Source: Chaetoceros tenuissimus
Taxonomy: Eukaryota > Bacillariophyta > Thalassiosirophyceae > Chaetocerotales > Chaetocerotaceae
Reading direction: 5' to 3'
Length of the DNA: 64,000 bases
Assembly: GCA_021927905.1 (NCBI GenBank)
Contig: BLLK01000040.1
Location: forward strand, 372,001-436,000
This document shows, in pieces, positions 21,021 through 32,140 of this stretch. A program made the translations under genes and the position numbers. Below the pieces are notes generated by a model that was not told the DNA's origin, did no database searches, and worked only from the letters and a program-made list of their open reading frames with translations. Each line of letters begins with the position of its first letter. Position 1 is the first letter of the stretch.

Positions 21021-22330
21021 AAAGGATTTTTTTCGATTCATCATCTGCATTGTAATCAAGAAAAATAGACTTCAATAACTTGGTACCAACTGCACCCATC
21101 TTCGTTGTGTTCAATGTCTCAGTTAGATCTGGATTAGGTAACTCACGAGGTGTTGGTTGAGAGAGTAGTTTGGCTTTTCGGTTAGGATTTGCTCTACTTG
21201 GTGAGGCAATAGTTGTAATTACTTCCTTAACACTCATAGTTTCTTCAACAATTTGCACCTCATCGTCATCATCATCATCTTCTTCTAAAGCTAGAAATTT
21301 CCGAGTCACAAAATTAAGATTTGTGATGTAATTTAAAAGAGTGCCCCTGCCATTCTTCTCAATCTTGTTGAAATATTTTGTGTCACCTCTATAATGTCGT
21401 AACGTTGTATCAATCATATGAAGACAGTACAAACCACCGTCACATTTAGATCCATCAATTTGGATGACCTCGTGATCAAAACATAACTTCCATTCTAGGC
21501 GCATGTTTGGGTCATCAATCTTAAACTGGTCAAAAACAAATGACGCGGTCTGGTTCATTGTGTAGCACATGAATAGAGTTATGAGAGAATCCTGGACGTT
21601 TGCATTCTTGGAATAAAGTTTCAACTTTTGGCACCAACTATTCAAAACCTTCTTCGTCTTCTTTCTACTTTTCATATAGCACAGAAACTCTTCATTGAAG
21701 GAATATTGGAATGAGGAAAATTCTTCGGGTAATTCCTCTTTCCCAAAAAGAATGGATCTGTAGTCCGAACTAGAACACATTATTTTTTTTTCATCAAGAA
21801 GGATGCGAACCATAAACCAATGCTTATGAGGAATGCAGCAAGGGAATATTAACTGATTGATTTCATATCCATCCAGGTCATTTTCTAATGTCCATCCTCT
21901 TAAATTCCTACTACTTGCTTTACCAAAATATCCACCAACATGTTTTGCAAGTTCATCGTGACTTAGTTGAACGTTTCCGATCTTAAATGATTTCTTGCTT
22001 GGATCAGAACAATTGATAGCGAGTAGTTGGTGTGCAAATATTGGGTCCTTAATGATAAAAATTCCTTCCCATGCATATGCCTGCTCGAGTTCGTAAAATT
22101 GATCCGTTAGGATAGATAAGGCTATGAGGATCACTTCATCGTTGATCAATTCTTTTTCAGATCTTAAACAGATAAGACTTGTATCTCTTAGAGAGTGTTT
22201 GCACTTATAGTAATCAATGTACTCATATGTACAATGTTTTTCTTGATCAAGTAGTTGTATTGCCTTTTTCCCATGGGACCCACGAAAAAAATTGAATATA
22301 CGTCCAATGTTGTGAGCTGACTGTGTACTT
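19715..22330. repeat. Tandem duplication, 1,306-bp unit, inside MULE protease gene
   Basis: 19715-21020 recurs at 21025-22330 (offset 1310) with a 4-bp filler AAAG between. I saw no mismatch in the rows compared by eye, and the translations agree throughout. The duplicated unit covers the 5' half of the protease gene. The offset is not a multiple of three, so the two copies are in different frames and cannot be read as one protein. Confidence 0.95.
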
Positions 22331-22347
22331 CCTCCTTTCCGGTCCAT
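21019..22347 (-). CDS. MULE Ulp1-like protease, copy B (5' copy, truncated after C48 domain)
   Basis: 442 residues from ATG 22347 to TAA at 21019-21021. It keeps the true N-terminus (MDRKGGSTQSAHNIG) and the full C48 catalytic set, at about residues 176 (His), 195 (Asp), 296 (Gln) and 302 (Cys), plus the acidic linker. It then ends after DDESKKIL at the duplication joint. It lacks the 490-residue C-terminal region with the second protease-like domain. It could still give a stand-alone SUMO-protease-type enzyme, because Ulp1 catalytic domains are about 200 residues and fold alone. The promoter should lie in 22348-22886, inside the element. Confidence 0.72.
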   Translation of the reverse strand: MDRKGGSTQSAHNIGRIFNFFRGSHGKKAIQLLDQEKHCTYEYIDYYKCKHSLRDTSLICLRSEKELINDEVILIALSILTDQFYELEQAYAWEGIFIIKDPIFAHQLLAINCSDPSKKSFKIGNVQLSHDELAKHVGGYFGKASSRNLRGWTLENDLDGYEINQLIFPCCIPHKHWFMVRILLDEKKIMCSSSDYRSILFGKEELPEEFSSFQYSFNEEFLCYMKSRKKTKKVLNSWCQKLKLYSKNANVQDSLITLFMCYTMNQTASFVFDQFKIDDPNMRLEWKLCFDHEVIQIDGSKCDGGLYCLHMIDTTLRHYRGDTKYFNKIEKNGRGTLLNYITNLNFVTRKFLALEEDDDDDDEVQIVEETMSVKEVITTIASPSRANPNRKAKLLSQPTPRELPNPDLTETLNTTKMGAVGTKLLKSIFLDYNADDESKKIL

Positions 22348-22400
22348 GATGGGTTACACTAAAGCACTACTGTCAGAGCACCGAAAGAAAAGTCGAGATT

Positions 22401-22510
22401 CGAAACACGAAGTAACCTTTGAAAATAAACAGATCGTTTGGATGCTCTTCCACAGTAGTGCAAAAGTACCAAACAAAGAGTTGAAAGTCGAAACACGAAG
22501 TAACCTTTGA
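22401..22510. repeat. 22-bp direct repeat pair, period 88
   Basis: CGAAACACGAAGTAACCTTT followed by GA occurs at 22401-22422 and 22489-22510 inside the MULE subterminal region, upstream of the protease start. It may be a transposase subterminal site or a promoter repeat. Confidence 0.85.
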
Positions 22511-22750
22511 CTTTCAAATGAAGAAACAGAACAGCTCAATAAACACAACCAGGGCAAATACAGCAATTTAAAGATACTATGTAGCTGGCTCACAATGGGA
22601 CTTGGGTTGAGAAGCAGATACTGACATGCAATGAAAGCTAGTTGTGATTAGTTGTTGTGTTGGTTGCGCTTGTGTTTTGTGCAAGATGTGTTGCGTAGCA
22701 CTTCATCCCGTATTGAAAGTACTGGCGTCAATGAAACCAGAAAATGTCCT

Positions 22751-22815
22751 AAATGGCCTATTCAAGTGGTCTGTCTGTCTCTCTTAAATGGCCTATTGAA
22801 ATGGTCTGTCTGTCT
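22751..22815. repeat. 35-bp imperfect tandem repeat in MULE right end
   Basis: Two adjacent copies of AAATGGCCTATT...GGTCTGTCTGTC starting at 22751 and 22786, 70-130 bp inside the right terminal inverted repeat. Confidence 0.85.
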
Positions 22816-22886
22816 GTACGTACAAAAATTCATTTTCTCCCCCTCCAAAGCCGTACTGAAAAAGTTACGTACGGTTGACACTAGAT

Positions 22887-22919
22887 ATGACGTCGAAAAA
22901 AACACATAAGATTTGCCTG
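22887..22919 (-). repeat. MULE right terminal inverted repeat
   Basis: 33 bp, exact reverse complement of 14952-14984, ending ATTTGCCTG. Confidence 0.95.
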
Positions 22920-23285
22920 TGTGCCAGTATGTATGTTGTATCATTTTTAAGAAGAGGCCGAGTAGGATCCCTTCAATCTTGTGAAAAAACTGGAAACACA
23001 TTTGAATGAAAAAAGTGAGGCCAAAATGCCAAAATGCCTCTCCTCTGTACGTCTCGATTAGAGTAATCAAAATGCCAAACCACAAGAATACATAATTACA
23101 TAAATGCAGAAAGAGAGAATCATAATCTTTTACAAAATATCATATAATTGTAGAACTGAAGCTAGGCAAAGAAAATTGAAAGAAAGAAAGTCTTTGGATT
23201 GAATAGACACACATACCTATTGTTTTCATAGCCATCACTATTGTCATTCTAAAGGATAGTACCTAATCCTCTTCATCGTATCCTC
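22920..23285. other. Intergenic, upstream of coiled-coil gene
   Basis: No gene seen. It holds the right flank of the MULE and the presumed promoter of the coiled-coil gene. Confidence 0.3.
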
Positions 23286-26200
23286 ATGATGGCAAAGCTA
23301 AGTGAAGAAAGCTCAAGCCGATTGGCCAAATGGAGACAGGAAAGAGAGCAGCAGAGTAGAAGTAGGACAAGATTGAGCGACTTGACCAGCATAGGCAACA
23401 CAACTCTTCTCCAGTCTAGAAACACAAATGGCTCCAAGACAAGAAAGTATTCATCGCCAGTATCACATTCGTTACATCAAATTACAGATCAGGATATTGA
23501 TAATGAGCCATCTGAATCTTTCTTGAACAGTAGTAGTGATGGAGAACATGATCCTATTACTCTCAATTCTATTCAGACTACACCGACCAATAACACACAA
23601 TTAAATGCTATGGGCATGCAACGTCAAATGAATGATGCTTCTCTTGACCTAGATTTTCCTCATAGTATTCAAGAAGAGGAAGAAATTACACCGGAAAAGC
23701 TTCAACAGGAAGAAGTATCACTCATTACACAAGATACAGATTTCCAAAACATGATGCGGCCTATGGAGGCAGTCAATTCACATCCGGACAAAGAAACCAG
23801 AAGAAAGTCTAATGTTCAATCTGTGATTCAAGGTTTGCAGCAGTCCTTGGAGAATTCGAGAAAGGTGCGACATGAGCAAGAGGTTGAATTGGAGAAGCGA
23901 CAGTCTTTAGTAGAGGCTTTACAAGTTGAAAATGAGGACTTGAAACAGATGCAAAGGGAAAATAGTGGTAATGTTCAACAACAACTGGAGCAAGCTTATT
24001 CTGAAATGGGGAAAATTTCAACCTTGTTGGGGCTTCCTTCCATGACTGATACTTTTGATACGTCAAGTGGCGATTTCAATCAAGATTTGGAACAAGTAAT
24101 TTTCTTCATGAAGGAGTTATCGACTCATGCACTACCAAACATTATCCACCAATTTCACAGCAAAGAAGAAACTATGATCAAGTTAGAAGACGAGATTGAA
24201 AGCTCGACGAAAGAACTGAAACAAATTCAATCTCAGATAAAAACTGAGAAGGAGCAATGGAAAGAGCAAAAGGCTGGACTTGAAAAGGATGTCTATCAAC
24301 AACGTATTGAATTAGATCAACTTCTTGTTTTCATGAAGGAAGCTCAAATGGATAGTAGAGAAAAGGAAGAAGAGTTGACGAATTTGAATATTGAACTTGG
24401 AGAAAAGCATATTGAACTTGAAGAAATTACTAGACTATGTGAAGATAAGATTGAAGCGGCATACGCTGCAGAATGTGAAGTAAAGGAGCAAATTGAATTG
24501 TTTGTGGAGAAGGAAGAGGAACTCAATACGTTGGCACAGGAAGTAGAGCAGAAGACACAATCTTTGGAGGACGATGAAGAAGCCCTTGCTCAGAAGCAAC
24601 TTTCCTTTCAAAAGGAATTTGAATCTAAAAATGAGGCTCTCTCCTTAAAAGAGGAGGAACTCCAAGAACAACAAGATGAAATACTTCGTATGACTGCTTC
24701 TCTAAAATCACAAGAGCTACTTTTGCAACAAGAAAATAAAAGGGTTGAAGCTGTCAAAAAGGAGGTTCTAGCCAAGGAAGCTGTTGTACTCGAGAATGAA
24801 AAGATACTTGATCAAAAAGCTTTGGACCTCTCTGTCCAACATAAGGAGATTACACAAGAGCGAGATGAGCTTGAGAAACAATCAAAACGATTGGACGAAG
24901 AATATTCTGCTCGTGAAACTATCATAAAGGAGCATGAGACTCGACTACAAGAGCAAGAGGATGATTTTGAAGTTCAGTCTGAAAGATTCATCCTCAGGTT
25001 GAAGGCTGCTGAGCAGGCCGAGAAGCAACTTGACGAAGATCGCCAACATTTATCAAATAAAGAAAAAGATCTGGCTCAGCTGGAAAAGAAAATAAAAGAA
25101 AGAGAAGAATTTTTGGAAAGTAACTCCAAGGATATTCATCAAGAACGAACAGATTGGGAATGTTTAAAGTCTCGTGTTGAAACCGAACTAAAAGACTTAC
25201 ACTCTTCTTGTGCCACGAAACAGAACGAACTTACTTCATTAACTAAGGAATGTAAGAGTGCTTCTTCCAAACTGCAAGATTTGAACAAGGAAATAGCAAA
25301 GGTTAAGTCTTCATTGGAAAAGAAAGTCACTTCAGCTAAGCGCGATTTGGAGCGAGTTATGGAGAATTACAATGTGAAAGAGAGGGACTACAAAAATCTT
25401 TGCAAAGAGGTAAGTGTGGTATGTGGAGTAATAATGAGTGTTTGAAGGGTGCTTTTGCTAACTTGGATTCATACAGAAATTGCAATTGGAGGCAGAAATT
25501 CTTGAGTCGAAAAAGCTGAGGGATGAAGTAAGAAAGACTATTAAAACCAAAGAAATTGCAATCAAGAAACTACAGGCAGATTTGGATGACGATCGTCAGT
25601 CTTGGGAAGCACAACAGTCAAAGGATAAACTTGAGATAGCTGCCGAGAAAGAAAAGGCAAAGGAAAGAAGCCGATTAATGTATTTGGACGCCAAAAAAAG
25701 TCTTTTGAAAAGATTTAGTGCAATGGAGATGCAACAACAACAAACTACCAAAAGTCTTGAAGCTAAAGCAAAACAATTAGAGTCTTTGCATGGACAGCTC
25801 TCAAACTTTCAAGCCAAACTTTGCAAAGAAAAGAATGATTTTGAAAATTGCAAGAACTCTGAAATATCTCGGATCAAGAAGGAAGTAGAGGGAATGGAGG
25901 AAGAAATTCAGAGTCTTCGGGCAAAGTGTTCTGATTGGCAAAAAGAGAAAGCCGACTTGTCAAAGAAGCTTGATGTCTCAAAGCAAGAATTCAGTTTAGT
26001 TCAAGATGAAAAGAAAAATCTATTGGAAAAAGTGTCAAAGAAAAATGGCGTCATAAAATCTCTTGAATCGCACCTGAAGAAGGCGCGTAAGGAAAACAAA
26101 GACATTTTGAAAGAAAAGGCTGGGCTCGAGCATCGGAATCATACGTCCACTTGCGCGCTAGAAGAACTTGAAAAGATAAATTCCGCATTGAAGAAGGAAA

Positions 26201-27171
26201 ACAATGAAATCTCAGACAATCTATCAAAACTTGCAGCAAGGCTTACAACGTTGGAAGAAGTAGAAAAAGAGAAAATAACTGCCTTGGATAGGATCAAGAG
26301 TTTAGAAGCCATGCTAGAAGACAAGGAAGCATCAAGTAAGAGTAATATTGAAGAACTGCAATCAGAACTTAAAACATGTACACAGAACTTGACGAATCTT
26401 GAGAACGAAAGAGATAATCTCCAAAAGCAAATATTGGACGATGAGTTGGCATCTGCTTCATTACATACGAAAATGGAGAAGGTATGCAACCAATATGTAA
26501 TGGTAGTTGCAGAAAAGAAAGAAATGATGTCGACTATTGAGTGTTTAAAAAAGGAAATCTCTGATTTCCAAAAAATTAGTGCTTCCACGAAAGAAATGGA
26601 AGAAATACGATCGGAAATTCAAAATGAAAGGATCTCACTTGATAGCGAAAAAAAGAAACAGTTGACCAAGGCTAAAAAGTTGAAGGAATTGCAAAGCGAG
26701 TTGAAAGCAAAACTATCTAACGTAGCTGTCAGTGAAAAGAAATTGAAGGAATTTGCGAAGTTGATGCAAAAGCAGAGTAAAGACTTGAAAGCAAAGGAGA
26801 ATCAAATTCAAAGTGTCACTGAGGCTTTGAATGGTAAAAGTGTCGCCGAAACAGGTTTAATTTCTGAACTGCAGCAGATGCTTCAAGTTGAACAGACGAG
26901 AAACAAAGATCTCTTGGAAAAGTATACGAAGCTTCAATCTGATTTAGAAGCCAAGCACTTTCTTTTCGATTCTTGCGGTGATGACTTGTCTGTAGAGGAG
27001 AGAATTCAACAAATGGCTTTGAGAATAAAAGAAAAGGATGATGAACTCACGCAAAAAGAATTGGACATTGATCAACGGCTTTTAAAATGCAATGCATATG
27101 AAGAAAGATTGCTTGCGTGGCAGGGAGAATTAGAATGTCTTGCCCAAATGTGTGAAAGGGACTCTAAATGA
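23286..27171 (+). CDS. Long coiled-coil protein, function unknown
   Basis: Two exons, 23286-25409 and 25477-27171 (GT-AG, phase 0), give 1,272 residues. About 175 residues of polar, Ser/Asn-rich N-terminus (starting AKLSEESSSRLAKWRQERE) precede a nearly uninterrupted coiled coil of Glu/Lys/Gln/Leu heptads to the C-terminus. No motor, kinase or other globular domain is seen. Such rods are typical of cytoskeletal, centrosomal or spindle-pole, Golgi-tether and kinetochore scaffolds; sequence does not decide between them. The short Trp-containing N-terminal segment (LAKWRQERE) is a possible binding motif. Two candidate start ATGs are adjacent (23286, 23289). Confidence 0.85.
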
Positions 27172-27300
27172 AGTAAGACTATCGGGAAATTTATGAGGTG
27201 GGGAAAGATAATGTAGAATTGTTTTTATTTTCAGTTCATTCAAATGCAAAAAAGTGTTTGTGATTCCCCAATTAATGGTTTGCTCCTTCATTTCTTTTAT

Positions 27301-29919
27301 CTAATCTGACTCTTCGTCTGAATCATCGTTTTTCTCACTAGTCTTCTTTGCTTTGTATGCTTTCATCTCACTCTCGTATCTTTCTTTGTCTTTCTCAGCC
27401 ATTTCATCATATGGTTTTCTATCTTCCTCGGAGAGTTCCTTATACTTCTGTCCAACCAACTTTCCGATTGCGCCAAAGTCAAGTTCCGGATTATCTTCTT
27501 TAATTTTTGCTCTATTTTCCTTCACAAAAAACATGTAGGCACTAAGCCCTTTCTTTGGCGCGTTCTTGTCTTTCTTCTTTTTCGATTTGCCTTTTTTCTT
27601 CTGTTCGCTATCTGAATCGCTCTCAGAATCTGAGTCTGATGGTGGAGTGTAATCTTTCATTTCCCTCTCATATCTTTTCTTGTCTTCATCGGCCATCTCG
27701 TCATATTTTGCCTTGTCATCCTCAGATAATTCCTTATATTTGGCCCCAATAGTTTTTTGAATATCTCCAAAGCTCATATCAGGATTCTCTTCCTTCACTT
27801 TTGATCTCATAGCATTTGAGTAGAACAAGAAAGCAGTTGCTGGCCTCTTCGGTGCATTTGGATCTTTCTTCTTCTTTTTCTTCTTTGGAGATTTTGCTGT
27901 CACTTTGCTTGATTTCTCTTTTTTCTTCTTTTTCTTAGAGACCCCTTCATCCTCTAAGTCTCTCTCGCGCTTCTTCTCTTCTTTCCCACGCTTCCTAGCC
28001 TCTTCCAAATCTGAGTCTTCATCTTCAGGAACCATTTCTACATCGTCATCTTCGTCACTCATGTCTTCGGATGAACTAGATTCGTCGTCCGAACCAAAGT
28101 CTTCATCGTCAGAACTTTCATCGTCCATGTCGTTCTCAACAGCAAGAGTATAAGCAGCATTTTGTTGCTCACCAAGAGCATCTTGTGTGTTGATAATAGT
28201 GATTTTCTTCCCAGAAAGGAAGTTGAACAAACAGTCAAAGTCGGATCTATCGATTCCTGAAAACACATATTCTTTAGCAGAGGATTCTCCAGATGACTTC
28301 TTTAGCTTCACACTCAAATCAAAGTTACGTGTTGATCCTTGCCCCCCTGCATATCTTTGGAATTCAACAGAGTCAACTTCATCAAAACGAATCAGAACAG
28401 GAGGTTTATGAATAAACACAAAACTCTTTTCAAGTGGATACAGGAAACCTTCACTAGCACGGAGAGCACATTTGACACATGCCTTTCCATAGGCATTTTC
28501 AAATTTTCCAGGCACAAATACCTTCTTCTTGGAAATCACCTTAAATGTCTTCGCAATTAGATTACATAAAGATCCCTGCATAACAGGATCAAGGTCTCCT
28601 TTGTACTCGTCTTTAAGAGTCTTCTCATCCAAGTTGACAGTAACCTCATCCATTTCTCGGTTTGTCTGTAAGACAAGCATTTGATATCTCTGCTGTCCTT
28701 GACGAATAGGTTTATCCAAAGCAATGACAAATGCCATGTGAACATCATCTGGTTTTGGAAGGAGAAACAAACGAGAAATATCATCATATTTAATTTGATA
28801 ATCATATCTTGTTCCATGCATACGGAGATATGTATCGTATAAAGTAAGCGTGTATCGTCCACGAGGAGTAAGGAATGTACCCTTGTTTTCGTCAAATTCC
28901 ACAATAGCATTTCCAGCAGTATTTTTGATTCTTGCAACTTTTGCAATTGTCTGCTGAAGTTTTTCAGCTGGGGTTTGTGATTCCGCATCTGTAGGATCAA
29001 CGTCAGGATCTGGTGGGATATAGAATCGGATTCCGACTATGAAAAAGAAAAAAGAGAGTAGAAAATGTGTGAGTTGATGAAATTTGAAGAAATATTTCAG
29101 AAATAGATAAAGACACCGCTGTCACTGCACTTGGGTATATTTGTACAAATAAAAGCAATCCCCTAAGAACACATTCTGCAGCACATACTCTCTTCCATTT
29201 CTGGAGTTTCCTCCTAGCTAAATCATATACATAAATATAGAACTCACCCAATTGATCAGTTCCAGCCTCCACTGTATCTAATTCATGAAATTGCAACTCG
29301 ACCTCATTTTTAGTATTTCCTTGCACGACACACTGACTGACATCTGCCAAGTTCATGCTTAGCATTTCATCTCCGTCTCTAGGTTCAAATTCTTGTCCTT
29401 CTTCTTCTGCATCGTCCAAAATACATTGTTTAAACACTAGATGCCGCTTTTGCAATCCAGTCAAACCGAAGGAAGCTCCAGCAGATGACATGTTATGTTT
29501 TACCAATTCAAGACTATGATTATTGAGTAGGGCTTGAGCCAATTTATCAAAGTCATTTTTAGGAAATCCATCGAAACGTAATTCCGAGTCTTTGCCTGAA
29601 GTTTGAATTCGCAAATGGCCCGACCTCGCGAATACCGTCCATTTAGCTCCAGTGAGTGTATTAGCTGGTAAAGTTTTGGTAAGGATTACATCATCATCGT
29701 CTGTATTCATTGCAGATTTCCATCGAATTCCATTTGGTTCAACTATTGTTTATTATAAATAAAATTATATATGATATACAATAAAATAGATGTGAGCGCC
29801 AATGCAAAAAATGAGGTTGTCACAGGATATCTATCTACATATCTATACTCACCGGTGAAGGTTCCTACAGAATGGCCATGAAGGCCAATATGCTTCCAAG
29901 CAACAGTCTCTCCACTCAT
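27301..29919 (-). CDS. SSRP1: FACT complex subunit SSRP1/Pob3 with two HMG boxes
   Basis: Exons (minus strand) 29919-29853, 29742-29248 and 29036-27301 give 765 residues; both introns are GT-AG and phase 1. The short first exon supplies the start of the N-terminal PH-like domain (VGTFT joined to VEPNGIRWKS). Next are the Spt16-binding domain, the middle double-PH domain (RGRYTLTLYDTYLRMHG, then FEFQ-like VEFQRYAGG), a long acidic stretch (about 490-560) and Lys-rich linkers. Two HMG boxes follow: DPNAPKRPATAFLFYSNAMR and, later, DKNAPKKGLSAYMFFVKENR. With Spt16, SSRP1 loosens and reassembles nucleosomes during transcription and replication in the nucleus. Animal and plant SSRP1 have one HMG box and yeast Pob3 none. 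The upstream start at 29979 would be TTG, so ATG 29919 is preferred. Confidence 0.93.
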
Positions 29920-30435
29920 TATATCAAAATATAGCTTTGCTCTGGATAGAGTGAACAATTCAAGAGATGAGGTACTCAATAGATATCGTTTTGCACACTG
30001 CTATTTGATGGTAAATGCATGTTTACTCATCTCTCCCGCCTCAACCAGCTCTCTTCTGTTGTTTTTCATCATGGAATTTTTTCCGCGCCAAGCTATTTTG
30101 CTCTTACAAGACTCATCTATGGCTAGCTACATCGATGCTAATGAAAATACGTCATCATTACGTCACATCTTGAACTGACTTTTGAATGGCTGTGTGAGCT
30201 CGAGGGATACGATTACTACAACATCCAAGGTCTACCTTGACAACATCTTTACCATGTTAATGTACTGTATTTATTATGTTATTATCGATGCAATTGAAAT
30301 TCAGAAGTCATCTCATCACACACAGACTTCATCTCACAACTACACACGCAGCTCTAGACTTAAGATTATCCAAAATTCATTGCCATTTTTACAAAAAATC
30401 TGGTTTTCGCTATCCTACTATTGTATCGATAAATC
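29920..30435. promoter_or_regulatory. Divergent promoter region (SSRP1 / HA-domain gene)
   Basis: 516-bp spacer between the start codons of two divergently transcribed genes. Short ORFs here are not convincing and no specific element was recognised. Confidence 0.4.
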
Positions 30436-32028
30436 ATGAATTCTTACAATAATTTTTCAGTTCGAATTGTTCTTCTTATGGTCTCCACTTTCCATTGCAT
30501 CAATGGCTTCTCATCTCTTCCCTCTACGCCCATAGCTGTTGCACATTTCCAATTGCATTCTCAGTCCACTAAACAAGATACTGACACTGATCATATCCAT
30601 CTTCGAGCACAGCAACAACAAAAAGAAGAAGAAGAAGAAGAGAATACACGAAAAACAAAAAGAGATTGGACTTCGTCAGCCACTACCATCACAGGAAAAT
30701 GGAGACTTCAATACGAGGCACTACAAGAATTTGCTGCAGTACATGGACATACCCGAGTACCATATAATTATACCAAAAACCCGTCACTAGGAAGATGGGT
30801 TTATCGTCAACGACACCTCTACAATCAAATGCAAAATGAATCAACTTCCAAAGATCCCAAGTCCATTAAAAAAGTTCGACCTGCTACAGTACTCTCTCAA
30901 GAACGGATAGAAGCATTGGAAAATATAAATTTTTCATTTGAATCACCACGAAAACGAACTTGGAATAAACGTTTCGAAGAATTATGTACCTATCGTGCCT
31001 TACATGGCGATTGCCTCGTTCCATTTCAATATGACACGATACCAGGTTTATCTGTCTGGGTCAGAAATCAAAGAACACAATATAGAAACTTATTACTAGG
31101 GAGAAGAAATACTTTGACTCCGGATAGAATCGCAGCTTTGCAATCTATTGGATTTGTATGGGATACACAACGGAATGACTTATGGAAGAAGCGTTACGAT
31201 GAATTGAAAGATTTTCAAAGTGTTTACGGACATACTTCTGTTCCAGAGAAATATCATGAGAATTTACAACTAGGTACATGGGTAAACAATCAACGCACTG
31301 CATATAAAAATTTCTTTGCGGGAAAGACGGGGTTTAGTAATTTGAAGAGAAATGATGATGGCGAAGGCAGTGAAGAATACTTGCTTTCTTCAAAAGGTGG
31401 TCTCACAGGTGAGAAGATTGCTGCCTTGGAAAAGGTGGGATTCTGTTGGGATCAAAGAACGTACAATTGGTATTCCATGTTTGAACGTTTAAAAAAGTAC
31501 AAAAAGGAGAAAATGCAGCTTTTGGATTCTTTGCAAAACACTAGTGCCATTACTGATAGTGATGATAATATATCTGATAGAGAACCTGATGTTGACATCT
31601 TGGATACATCAAATGTGGAGTTATTTCATGTGCCTCCAGAAGATGTAGACAATCGTGATCTTAGGCTTTGGATCTCTGTGCAACGAAAAGAATACTCCAG
31701 TTACATGTACAACAAAAATAATCCAGATGCTGCTATCAAGAAGAGAAGTTCCATGACTCCTCGGCGAAAGAGACTACTGGATACCATAGATTTTCCGTGG
31801 AATGTTAGTAAGCAAAGATATATTTCTGAAGGACCTACAACTGATGATTGGAGTCAGCTATTTGAACAAATGAGAGAAAAGGGAATTGATAAGAATGCTA
31901 GACCAAAAGAGCATTGGTTTGAAGGAGAAAGTCTTGTAGCAAAGGATGATCCATGGGTAACAGAAAAGGATACGTGGACAGATGAGGATCTTCTAGAGCT
32001 ATGGAATATGGAAGATGATGCTTTTTAG
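30436..32028 (+). CDS. Helicase-associated (HA) domain repeat protein with plastid-type leader
   Basis: 530 residues, single exon. The N-terminus has a signal-like segment (VRIVLLMVSTFHCINGFSS) with Phe after the likely cleavage site, a diatom plastid-leader pattern. Four helicase-associated (HA) repeats follow at about 82-172, 175-238, 239-340 and 341-460. Each has W..R/K..ELK.F...HG...VP, a LG.WV..QR..Y segment and ...R...L..IGF.W. The fourth is degenerate and carries an acidic insertion. The HA domain is a short helical module best known as tandem copies at the ends of some bacterial helicases; algal genomes encode many HA-only proteins of unknown role, probably nucleic-acid binding. No helicase domain is present. 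It may act on plastid DNA or RNA (inference). Confidence 0.85.
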   Translation: MNSYNNFSVRIVLLMVSTFHCINGFSSLPSTPIAVAHFQLHSQSTKQDTDTDHIHLRAQQQQKEEEEEENTRKTKRDWTSSATTITGKWRLQYEALQEFAAVHGHTRVPYNYTKNPSLGRWVYRQRHLYNQMQNESTSKDPKSIKKVRPATVLSQERIEALENINFSFESPRKRTWNKRFEELCTYRALHGDCLVPFQYDTIPGLSVWVRNQRTQYRNLLLGRRNTLTPDRIAALQSIGFVWDTQRNDLWKKRYDELKDFQSVYGHTSVPEKYHENLQLGTWVNNQRTAYKNFFAGKTGFSNLKRNDDGEGSEEYLLSSKGGLTGEKIAALEKVGFCWDQRTYNWYSMFERLKKYKKEKMQLLDSLQNTSAITDSDDNISDREPDVDILDTSNVELFHVPPEDVDNRDLRLWISVQRKEYSSYMYNKNNPDAAIKKRSSMTPRRKRLLDTIDFPWNVSKQRYISEGPTTDDWSQLFEQMREKGIDKNARPKEHWFEGESLVAKDDPWVTEKDTWTDEDLLELWNMEDDAF

Positions 32029-32140
32029 CTAGGGAATTAATCAACATACATAGTTTGAACATCATTATTGCAACTAGAATAATCTAATGTAATTTGTCAA
32101 TATTGAATTTCACGGATATTTTATATATTATAGCATTTAC

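Larger units (their letters stand above)
14952..22919. mobile_element. Mutator-like (MULE) transposon with transposase and Ulp1-like protease genes
   Basis: A 7,968-bp element bounded by perfect 33-bp inverted repeats (14952-14984 and 22887-22919), beginning CAGGCAAAT. Imperfect similarity extends about 12 bp further inward (TAGTGTCAA). Inside are a MULE transposase on the plus strand and a Ulp1-type cysteine protease gene on the minus strand; their stop codons are only 6 bp apart. Plant MULEs with a captured Ulp1-like ORF (Kaonashi and KI-MULE types) provide the precedent. I see no 8-11 bp target duplication: the left flank reads CATACGTAT and the right flank TGTGCCAGT. The insertion may be old, rearranged, or without a standard duplication. 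Confidence 0.85.

Noticed and set aside
29920-29979. Upstream extension of SSRP1
   Set aside because: It would begin at TTG; ATG 29919 fits the conserved N-terminus.
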